Notes under the pieces: generated by a model
Databases searched by the model: none
The model's input: the letters and a program-made list of their open reading frames with translations, nothing else
Told to the model about the DNA's origin: nothing
Program-made: the position numbers and the translations under genes
Shown here: one piece after another, positions 14,150-20,804 of the stretch
Numbering within the stretch: the first letter of the stretch is position 1
Layout: each line of letters opens with the position of its first letter
Assembly (NCBI GenBank): GCA_964550165.1
Contig: CAZJYC010000020.1
Span: forward strand, 1 to 39,544
DNA: 39,544 bases
Origin: CAZJYC01 sp964550165
GTDB lineage: Bacteria; Acidobacteriota; Aminicenantia; Aminicenantales; Aminicenantaceae
Reading direction: 5' to 3'

Positions 14150-16471
14150 ATGATGAAAAAGAAGCGCTTTCTTTTCGCTTTTGGCTTTCTTCTCATTGTG
14201 GTAGCCCTCGCCGCAGTCTATTTTCTTGCTCTTCAGAGGAGCGAGTTTGCTCGGCTCAAAGGAAAAAGAGAATTCAACTACATCCTTGTCACGGTCGACA
14301 CCCTCCGTGCTGACAGGATTGGCTGCTATGGATATTCCCGCATCGAAACCCCTTACATGGACCTTTTCGCTGCCCGCGGCATCAAATTCGAGAGATGCAT
14401 TGCCCCTACTCCTCTGACTTTACCTTCCCACACCTCACTTCTGACCGGCACTTTTCCCACCTTTCATGGAGTCAGAGACAACGGCGGATTTCTCGTCCCC
14501 CAAGAGATTACAACTCTGGCCGAACTCTTCAAGCAAGAAGGCTATCAAACAGCCGGTTTTGTGGCCGCTTATGTTCTCGACTCCAAATGGGGAATAAGCC
14601 AGGGCTTTGATTATTACTTTGACCAATTTGACCTCAGCCGCTACAAGACGATATCCCTCGGTCAGGTGCAGCGCAGAGGGGATGAGGTCATCGACCAGGT
14701 TCTGGCCTGGCTCGAGGACCACAAGGCGGGACGGTTTTTCACCTGGGTTCATCTTTACGACCCACACACACCCTATGAGCCTCCCTCACCCTATAAAGAG
14801 CAATATCCTAACAGGCCCTACGTCGGGGAGATCGCCTACACGGATTCCCAGCTGGGAAGGCTCTGGGAGTATCTTGAGGAAAACGCCCTCCTCCAGAACA
14901 CGATCTTTATTTTTACCTCAGATCACGGCGAGAGTCTCGGCGAACATGAGGAAAGCACACATGGATTTTTTATCTACCAGGAAGGTATCCATGTGCCCCT
15001 GATCGTGGTCACGCCCTTTGAGAAACTTTGGGGCTTGACGCGTTCGGCTGTCGTCTCGCTTGTTGATGTGATGCCATCGATGCTGGAGATGGCCGGGATC
15101 GCTTTCCCTCCACAGATCCAAGCGAAAAGCCTTGTCCCTCTGTTTTTCAAGGAAGATAATTCTGGCCACCGCTTCGCTTATTCGGAAACCTATTATCCCC
15201 GCTTCCATTACGGCTGGAGCGAACTCAAAGGAATAGTGGATGGCCGTTTCAAGCTGATCATCGCCCCAGCGCCAGAACTCTATGATTTGGAGAAAGACCC
15301 TGACGAGAAGGACAACCTGGCTTTGACACAGATACAGGAGCTGAAGAGGATGGAATCTCTGGCCGAGAAGTTTCTGGCCGAAGCAAGCAAGAACGCCTTT
15401 GAACTCGATTACCGAAAGATGGATGAGGAGACAAGACAGAAGCTTGCCGCTCTTGGGTATATAGGCTCTTTTGCAGATGCCTCTTCCCTGAAAGGAAAGA
15501 AGCTGGCCAGCCCGAAAGACAAAATCGGGGTTTTCAACCGCCTTTCCGAAGCGCGGGAGCTGGGGCTCGAAGGCAAGTTCGATCTGGCCGAGAGCAGGAT
15601 CAAGGAAATCATCGCTGAAGACCCTGATGTCATCGACGCTTATTTCACACTGGGCAACCTCTATTTCAAGCAGGGAAAGTTCGAGAAGGCTCAGGAGTCT
15701 TTTTTTGAGGTGCTGGACAGAAAACCTGACGATGCCTTCACGGTCATCAACATCGCCAGTTCCTACATCATGCTCGAAAATCTGGAAGAAGCGGAGAAGT
15801 TCATTTTAAGCTTCTTGCCCTCCCTTTTGCCCGATTCCCAGATCTACCTCATTCTGGGTAATATCTACACCGCGCAAAAAAAGTATGAAGAGGCCATCCA
15901 ATCCTATGAGAAATGTCTGGAGATCAATTCTTATTCCGCCTCTGCTTTCAGCGCGCTCGGTGAGATATACATCATTCAGGACAAACTGGAAGAGGCGGAA
16001 ACGTGTCTTGCGCGCGCCGTCGAACTCAACCCCAAACTGGCGAATCTCCATTATAATTATGCCCAGCTTTACGAAAAAAAAGGTGATTTACAGAAAGCGA
16101 TTGAGGAGTACAAGAGGGAACTGGACAACATTCCCCATAATTTCAAAGCCAGTTTCAACCTTTCCCGGATTTACAGGCTATTAGGACTGGTGGAGGAGGA
16201 GAAGGCCTATCTGGAGAAAACCATCGAGAACAATCCCCGCTTCCCTCTGAGCTATTTCTACCTTGCCCGTATCTATCTCAACCGCGGCCAGAGCTTCGAG
16301 GAGGCCATTGAGCTGGTCAAGAAAGGAATCGACCTCAAACCAGAGAAAGAGAATCTTCCTCTCGGTTATTTCCTCCTCGCCGACCTCTACAACCGGGTCG
16401 GCAACCCATACCGCTCCCAGGAATACGCCAAAAAGGGAAGAGATATCCAGAACGAATCCCTCAAGCATTAA
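14150..16471 (+). CDS. membrane-anchored sulfatase-fold hydrolase/transferase fused to TPRs
   Basis: The 773-residue product has a short basic N-terminus, one transmembrane segment (about residues 7-27), an alkaline-phosphatase/sulfatase-superfamily domain (about 42-430) and eight or so TPRs (about 450-765). Metal-site motifs are clear: LVTVDTLRADRIG near the start, HLYDPHTPY, and FTSDHGESLGEH with Asp258/His259. At the nucleophile position, where true sulfatases have a formylglycine Cys or Ser in C/S-x-P-x-R, this protein has Thr90 in TLPSH. That makes a phosphodiesterase- or phosphotransferase-type reaction likelier than sulfate-ester cleavage. The catalytic domain should be outside the membrane. 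Two adjacent ATGs (14150, 14153) are possible starts. Its TPRs resemble those of the neighbouring operon. Confidence 0.88.
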   Translation: MMKKKRFLFAFGFLLIVVALAAVYFLALQRSEFARLKGKREFNYILVTVDTLRADRIGCYGYSRIETPYMDLFAARGIKFERCIAPTPLTLPSHTSLLTGTFPTFHGVRDNGGFLVPQEITTLAELFKQEGYQTAGFVAAYVLDSKWGISQGFDYYFDQFDLSRYKTISLGQVQRRGDEVIDQVLAWLEDHKAGRFFTWVHLYDPHTPYEPPSPYKEQYPNRPYVGEIAYTDSQLGRLWEYLEENALLQNTIFIFTSDHGESLGEHEESTHGFFIYQEGIHVPLIVVTPFEKLWGLTRSAVVSLVDVMPSMLEMAGIAFPPQIQAKSLVPLFFKEDNSGHRFAYSETYYPRFHYGWSELKGIVDGRFKLIIAPAPELYDLEKDPDEKDNLALTQIQELKRMESLAEKFLAEASKNAFELDYRKMDEETRQKLAALGYIGSFADASSLKGKKLASPKDKIGVFNRLSEARELGLEGKFDLAESRIKEIIAEDPDVIDAYFTLGNLYFKQGKFEKAQESFFEVLDRKPDDAFTVINIASSYIMLENLEEAEKFILSFLPSLLPDSQIYLILGNIYTAQKKYEEAIQSYEKCLEINSYSASAFSALGEIYIIQDKLEEAETCLARAVELNPKLANLHYNYAQLYEKKGDLQKAIEEYKRELDNIPHNFKASFNLSRIYRLLGLVEEEKAYLEKTIENNPRFPLSYFYLARIYLNRGQSFEEAIELVKKGIDLKPEKENLPLGYFLLADLYNRVGNPYRSQEYAKKGRDIQNESLKH

Positions 16472-16674
16472 GCCAGCGCCTGTATGACTCTCTAACGCTA
16501 TTCACAGGATCAAACAAATCACTGAAGCCATCGCATCGGCGGCCTTTTGCAGAAACTTCGCCGCCAGGGAAGAAGAGAGGTTCAGAATCAGAATACTGGA
16601 ATCAGGCAGAAAGGTCCATCATCGTCTCAGAAATATCTCTCATGATATTCCCTGCGTTCCTAAAAGGAATTAAA

Positions 16675-16692
16675 CGATAAGAATTATTATCG
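16675..16692 (-). terminator. possible weak terminator hairpin after the small lipoprotein gene
   Basis: On the minus strand CGATAA pairs with TTATCG around a 6-nt loop and is followed by TTTAATT. It overlaps the stop codon of the lipoprotein gene. The stem is only 6 bp and AT-rich, so termination is doubtful. The remainder of 16472-16674 shows no feature I can support. Confidence 0.25.
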
Positions 16693-16995
16693 CTTTCGCT
16701 CCTTCCTTCGCCCCCTGCCCAATATGCCGCCGCTGAGGAAAAGGCCTGCGCCAAGGACAAAACCGAAATTGTACCAGAATCCGCTGTTATGGACTTCATA
16801 GAAACGGATATTCTTGGTGAAGATAGAGATGATAAAGGTGATGGGCGCAATAAGGCCGTGCCACAATCCTTTCCAGAATCCGGCAACTTTTCCCTGGGCG
16901 TTGGGCGATTTCTCCAGCTCGTTCGGACCAGCAACGCAACCGGAAAAGACAAAAACGAAAACAAATAAAAGACCCAGAATGGCTGCTCCTCTCAT
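16687..16995 (-). CDS. small conserved membrane lipoprotein of unknown function
   Basis: The 102-residue protein has a lipoprotein signal with lipobox FSGC (Cys20). A glycine/tryptophan-rich central part follows: VAGFWKGLWHGLIAPITFIISIF and RFYEVHNSGFWYNFGFVLGAG. The C-terminus is very basic (GRGRRKERKR). The GFWxGLWHGxIxP and EVHNxGxWYxFGF patterns look like a family I recall only as uncharacterised small membrane proteins, so I give no function. Two hydrophobic stretches after the signal suggest membrane association. The ATG at 16995 has AAGAGGAG immediately upstream, which strongly supports translation. It stands alone, convergent with the sulfatase-TPR gene. Confidence 0.75.
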   Translation of the reverse strand: MRGAAILGLLFVFVFVFSGCVAGPNELEKSPNAQGKVAGFWKGLWHGLIAPITFIISIFTKNIRFYEVHNSGFWYNFGFVLGAGLFLSGGILGRGRRKERKR

Positions 16996-17341
16996 TTTCT
17001 CCTCTTTAAGAAAAATATGCGCATTTATCCTTTTCTCTCATCTTCTTTCTGCAAAGAAGAAAAAGATGTTTTGAAGTCTCACCCTGGCTGTCTGGAGTGT
17101 CGCCCAGCCCCAGGCTAACTTTCAGAACTCTGCCTCCATGGTCGTGTTGGAGGAAGGAATGATCAGTCCGAATCTCATTCTATCGCCAAAGATAAATCAT
17201 AAACAAAGATTTGTAAAATCTAGCGCCTTCTGATCTGCAGCTTTGCTCCGATATGCTCATGCTGAGCATGCAGCTTTTTCAACTCTGAGACCTAACCTTG
17301 AACCTTTAATTTTCATGAAAAACGAATAAAGTTGTCCTAGT
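16996..17341. other. intergenic region without a supported gene
   Basis: This is a non-coding stretch between asnA and the small lipoprotein gene, both on the minus strand. It contains a perfect short hairpin TGCTCA-TGC-TGAGCA near 17253-17267 and a 24-codon plus-strand frame at 17159-17233 behind a good Shine-Dalgarno, which I do not accept as a gene. I see no clear terminator for asnA. Confidence 0.5.
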
Positions 17342-18385
17342 CTAAAGTAAAAATATTTTATTTTTTTTACACTCTCTCTTCATTTTATCAGGCCAGACGC
17401 TCGACTGGACTTCCCCTATATGGGCTTTTCTGAGATAAAGCATACACAGCCGCGATTGCCCGATCCCTCCTCCTATGGCCAAAGGAAGCTCTCCCCTCAA
17501 CAACCTCTGATGAAAATACAGCCCAATGTTCTCCTTTTCTCCTTTAAGCTCAAGCTGTCTGAGCAAAGAATCTTTATCCACTCTTATTCCCATTGACGAT
17601 AGCTCAAAACCACTTTTTAGGATCGGATACCATATTAAGATATCGCCGTTTAGACCGCATCTCCCTTTTCCTGTCTCCGTTGTCCAGTCATCATAGTCAG
17701 CAGCTCTTTCATCATGAGGCCGTCCGTCCTTAAGTTGTGCTCCAATTCCCATGATGAACACCGCCCTCTTTTCCCTGCATATCTCGTCCTCACGCTCCTC
17801 CGGGGAGAGGCAAGGATACATTTCAAGCAGGTCTTCACTATGAATGAATTGTATCTCATCTGGAAGGATAGGCTCTCCTAATTCTTCAAATTTCTCGCAA
17901 ACAAGATTTTCAGTTTTTTTTATAACCTTGTAGATTCTTCTCACGATGGTCTTGAGAAAATTGAGGTTTCTTTCATCCCTGGTGATGACCTTCTCCCAAT
18001 CCCATTGGTCAACATAAACGGAATGAAGATTATCCAATAGCTCATCCGGTCTTATGGCGTTCATATCTGTATAAAGCCCTTCTCCATGGCTAAATCCATA
18101 GTCGGCAAGGGCAACTCTCTTCCACTTGGCGAGCGACTGAACGATCTCAGCCTCTTCTTTCATGTCCAAAACATTAAATCCGATAGGTCTTTCTCTTCCC
18201 GTGAGATAGTCGTTTATTCCAGTTTTTCTTGAAACTAAAATTGGCGCAGATATTCTCTCCAAGGTCAACTCTCTGGCCAGCATCTGTTCGAAATTGTCTT
18301 TGATAAACTTTATCGCTTTTTCCGTTTCTCTAATTTCTAAGCAAGGCTTATAATCTTCAGGAATTATCAGGCTTTTTCCCTTCAT
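17342..18385 (-). CDS. asnA: aspartate-ammonia ligase (asparagine synthetase A)
   Basis: AsnA converts aspartate, ammonia and ATP to asparagine, AMP and pyrophosphate; its fold is that of class II aminoacyl-tRNA synthetases. Family segments in the 347-residue product are LERISAPILVSRKTGINDYL, SVYVDQWDWEKVI, VFIMGIGAQLKDGRPHDERAADYDDW, LNGDILIWYP, ELSSMGIRVD and the C-terminal motif-3 arginine in GGGIGQSRLCMLYL followed by HIGEVQSSVW. The ATG at 18385 was chosen because AAGGAG lies 6 nt upstream; an ATG eight codons earlier has no such site. The gene is noticeably richer in A+T than the neighbouring envelope genes and ends in a lysine-rich tail (KRECKKNKIFLL), which may indicate acquisition. 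It is monocistronic. Confidence 0.95.
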   Translation of the reverse strand: MKGKSLIIPEDYKPCLEIRETEKAIKFIKDNFEQMLARELTLERISAPILVSRKTGINDYLTGRERPIGFNVLDMKEEAEIVQSLAKWKRVALADYGFSHGEGLYTDMNAIRPDELLDNLHSVYVDQWDWEKVITRDERNLNFLKTIVRRIYKVIKKTENLVCEKFEELGEPILPDEIQFIHSEDLLEMYPCLSPEEREDEICREKRAVFIMGIGAQLKDGRPHDERAADYDDWTTETGKGRCGLNGDILIWYPILKSGFELSSMGIRVDKDSLLRQLELKGEKENIGLYFHQRLLRGELPLAIGGGIGQSRLCMLYLRKAHIGEVQSSVWPDKMKRECKKNKIFLL

Positions 18386-18734
18386 GGCCAGCTCCTTTTC
18401 ACCGGGCATTCTTTTTTTTCATGTTTCAAAACATTTTTTATTCGCTGCAATACGCTATATTCTCTTATAAAATCCTTTTACATTTTTCCAGCCAGAAACA
18501 TATGCCTAAGAATGGATTATGAGCACCCACGCTCCGGACAGAGTTTTTTTGGAACGTTTAAGTTTGATGAATTCATTTTCAAAAAAAGCATCAAGCGGGA
18601 CTCTTTTTTCAATCCTTTTCGTATCTCCATTCAGACCTCAAATATAGCATTTTTTGCTTTTTTTGGAAAAAAGGTGTAATGAAAAAATGTAACGAATTCC
18701 ATGATAATAAATGCCTGAGGATGGAGGTTTGACC
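18386..18734. other. divergent intergenic region between asnA and the GATase-like gene
   Basis: This AT-rich region must hold both promoters. A 14-bp inverted repeat ATGTTT-CA-AAACAT at 18421-18434 lies about 35 bp upstream of the asnA start and could be an operator. I cannot assign convincing -35/-10 pairs on either strand. A GGAGG at about 18722-18730 is the ribosome binding site of the plus-strand gene. Confidence 0.35.
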
Positions 18735-19526
18735 ATGGCAAAGATCTACTATGTCGGGGATTGGGCGGTGATGACAGGCCCTGTCTATGCCGAAACCCCT
18801 TTCTACCATGCTCCCAAAGGCCTTGACATCTTCAATTACGGAAAGTGGCTCAAAGAAGCTCTGGAGTCTACTCGAGAGCACAGCGTTAGTTCTGTCCCGG
18901 CATGGGATTTCTACAATAAGCTAGGACCCGGCGATTATGAATCCATACTTGAAGAATATGACGTTCTGATTTTTAGCGATATCGATGCCAAGCTTTTTCA
19001 ATTGGCGCCAAGTTTCTTTGACAGAAAGAAATTTGGCACAAAGACTCTCACCTTCCCCGACCGCATCCGCCTGACTGTCAATGCCGTTCAAAAAGGTAAA
19101 GGTGCTATGTTTCTCGGCGGCTGGTACTCGTTCAGTGGAGAGTTGGGAAGGGGCGGCTGGGGCCGGACACAGCTCAAGGACATTCTGCCTGTGCGCTGCC
19201 TGGAGGCTGAAGACCTCATCGAGAGCACTGAAGGCTTCACGGCGCAAGCTACGGAATCGGGCAAAAAGATATTCAAAAAAATCGGTTTTGAGGCGATGCC
19301 TCCAATCCTGGGGTACAACAAGACTCTGCCTCTGGCTGAGGCGGAGATTCTGCTGAAAGTCAAAGAGACAGGTGACCCTCTTTTAGCCATTCGGACCTGT
19401 GGAAAAGGCCGTGCTCTGGCCTATGCCTCTGACCCGGCTCCGCATTGGGGGTGCAACTTTGTCTTCTGGAGGCAATACAGCGATTTCTGGCTCCAATGCC
19501 TCGCCTTGGTGACGGGCAAGACATAG
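18735..19526 (+). CDS. glutamine-amidotransferase-like protein (DUF1355-type)
   Basis: The 263-residue product resembles the putative glutamine amidotransferase family related to class I GATase folds. It begins KIYYVGDWAVMTGPVY and has LIFSDIDAKLFQL, GKGAMFLGGWYSFSG and a LKDILPVRC segment. It ends with RALAYASDPAPHWG followed by FWRQYSDFWLQCL. The position where a true GATase nucleophile Cys would sit (strand-turn GGWYSF) has no Cys, so ordinary glutaminase activity is unlikely. It may be a binding or trehalose-fold (ThuA-like) relative. The ATG at 18735 follows GGAGG by about 7 nt; an upstream ATG at 18711 lacks one. It ends 17 bp before the convergent mscS. I infer a role in carbohydrate metabolism only loosely from the fold family and context. 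Confidence 0.75.
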   Translation: MAKIYYVGDWAVMTGPVYAETPFYHAPKGLDIFNYGKWLKEALESTREHSVSSVPAWDFYNKLGPGDYESILEEYDVLIFSDIDAKLFQLAPSFFDRKKFGTKTLTFPDRIRLTVNAVQKGKGAMFLGGWYSFSGELGRGGWGRTQLKDILPVRCLEAEDLIESTEGFTAQATESGKKIFKKIGFEAMPPILGYNKTLPLAEAEILLKVKETGDPLLAIRTCGKGRALAYASDPAPHWGCNFVFWRQYSDFWLQCLALVTGKT

Positions 19527-19543
19527 GAGCAAGAAGAAATCTT

Positions 19544-20449
19544 TCATTTGGACTTAGACTTGTCCTTATCCTCGGCGATGATGCGCATGGGCGCAGCCTG
19601 ACCGTTTTTATCCTGCCCCATGTAGAGCGTTACATGCGGAAACGGGATCTCGATATTTTTCTCGTCAAATTGCTTTTTCAGCCTGCGGTTGAATTCCCTC
19701 GCCACACGCCATTGCTTGATAGGCTTCGTCTTTGTGCGGGCCTTAATGACGACGGCTGAATCGCCAAATTTATCCAGTCCAAAAATCTCTATAGGCTCCA
19801 GAATATCTGCCCCAAAACCGGGATCGCGGCGCAACTCTTCATCCACTCCTTTTATGACCTCTATCACCTCATCCACATCCTCGCGGTAAGCGACTCCTAT
19901 ATCAAAAACAAACTGAGAATAGTCTTTGGTCATGTTGGTCACTGTATCGATATTGCTGTTGGGAATGTAATGGACATTTCCGGACAAGTCACGAAGAACT
20001 GTCATTTTTAAGTTTATTTTCTCGACAAGACCCCCTTTCCCGGCTATCTGAACGACATCGCCGACTCGGATTTGGTCCCAGAGGATGATGAAAAATCCAT
20101 TTATGACATCTTTAACCAGGCTTTGGCCAGCAAAACCTAGGGCTAAGCCCACAATGCCGGCTGCAGCCAGCAATGGCCCGATCTGGATGCCAAGCTCTCC
20201 CAAAATGGTCAGGGCACCGATGACAAGCACCGCCGCGCTCAAAAAATTACGAATCACAGCACTGAGCGTTTTGGCCCGTTTTTTAGACTCCTCATCCTCC
20301 TTCCTCTTGAGAAAAAGGGTCGACAGGCGTGAGGAGACGACTTTTATCACCTTCATCGCCACAAAAGTGATAATCACGATTAATAAAATTTTAAGCCCTC
20401 TGGTCAATAGCCAAATTTTGGCCGAGGAAAGAAAAGTTGCAAAATCCAT
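19544..20449 (-). CDS. mscS: MscS-family small-conductance mechanosensitive channel
   Basis: MscS opens under membrane tension and releases solutes on hypo-osmotic shock. The 301-residue protein has three membrane segments in about the first 110 residues. The pore-lining third helix reads AAAGIVGLALGFAGQSLVKD and continues into the conserved NGFFIILWDQIRVGDVV. The cytoplasmic beta domain (IAGKGGLVEKINLKMTVLRD, YIPNSNI) and C-terminal alpha/beta domain follow, with PFPHVTLY near the end and a Lys/Ser/Asp-rich tail. The ATG has GGAGG 6 nt upstream. It is in the same orientation as the otsAB fusion and treT, about 355 bp downstream of otsAB. That context fits turgor control together with compatible-solute synthesis. 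Length and motifs are standard. Confidence 0.95.
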   Translation of the reverse strand: MDFATFLSSAKIWLLTRGLKILLIVIITFVAMKVIKVVSSRLSTLFLKRKEDEESKKRAKTLSAVIRNFLSAAVLVIGALTILGELGIQIGPLLAAAGIVGLALGFAGQSLVKDVINGFFIILWDQIRVGDVVQIAGKGGLVEKINLKMTVLRDLSGNVHYIPNSNIDTVTNMTKDYSQFVFDIGVAYREDVDEVIEVIKGVDEELRRDPGFGADILEPIEIFGLDKFGDSAVVIKARTKTKPIKQWRVAREFNRRLKKQFDEKNIEIPFPHVTLYMGQDKNGQAAPMRIIAEDKDKSKSK

Positions 20450-20460
20450 AGAATTCCTCC

Positions 20461-20487
20461 TTTAACACGTGTTTAAAAAGTTTAAAC
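20461..20487. promoter_or_regulatory. palindrome upstream of mscS
   Basis: AACACGTGTT is a perfect 10-bp palindrome that extends to TTTAACACGTGTTTAAA with one mismatch pair. TTTAAAC occurs again just beyond. It lies a few bases upstream of the mscS Shine-Dalgarno, a plausible repressor site or mRNA hairpin position. No regulator is known. Confidence 0.25.
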
Positions 20488-20509
20488 TCATCTTAATTTT
20501 TCCCCTATC

Positions 20510-20745
20510 TTAACACAAATTCCCTTTATTTTTGGCGTTGAATGTCAAACCTTTTTCTAGTTCGCTGTATCGCAGGACGATCGTAGTTTCAAAGTCGTCC
20601 ATCGGGCTACATCTCATTTTTTGAGATTGTTCATTTTAGAAGGTTGTAGCTCTTCTTTTAGGCATATATCAAAAGCCATCACGTAACTTTGGGACAAAGC
20701 CAAATGATTATAAGAACCTAACGGCACTAGAAGTCTAATTGTCAT
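20510..20745 (-). other. two overlapping short ORFs between otsAB and mscS; possible gene remnant
   Basis: On the minus strand a 43-codon frame (20745 to 20614, start MTIRLLVPLG) ends in a TGA overlapping the ATG of a second 35-codon frame (20617 to 20510), an ATGA arrangement. The second contains SPMDDFETTIVLRYSELEKG, which looks protein-like with codons such as GAC, ATC, CTG and TAC. Neither has a Shine-Dalgarno. They may be fragments of a decayed gene, small genes or chance. No other feature is supported in the 20450-20804 gap apart from the palindrome. Confidence 0.2.
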
Positions 20746-20804
20746 TTTGTTCGATAATAGGGGCTGAAGACCGAGCAAAATTGGGAAAGGGCCTGATAAA
20801 TCTT

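Noticed and set aside
17159..17233. 24-codon frame behind a good GGAGGAAGGA site in the asnA-lipoprotein gap
   Set aside because: Too short, no protein-like features, no promoter, and purine-rich runs are common here.
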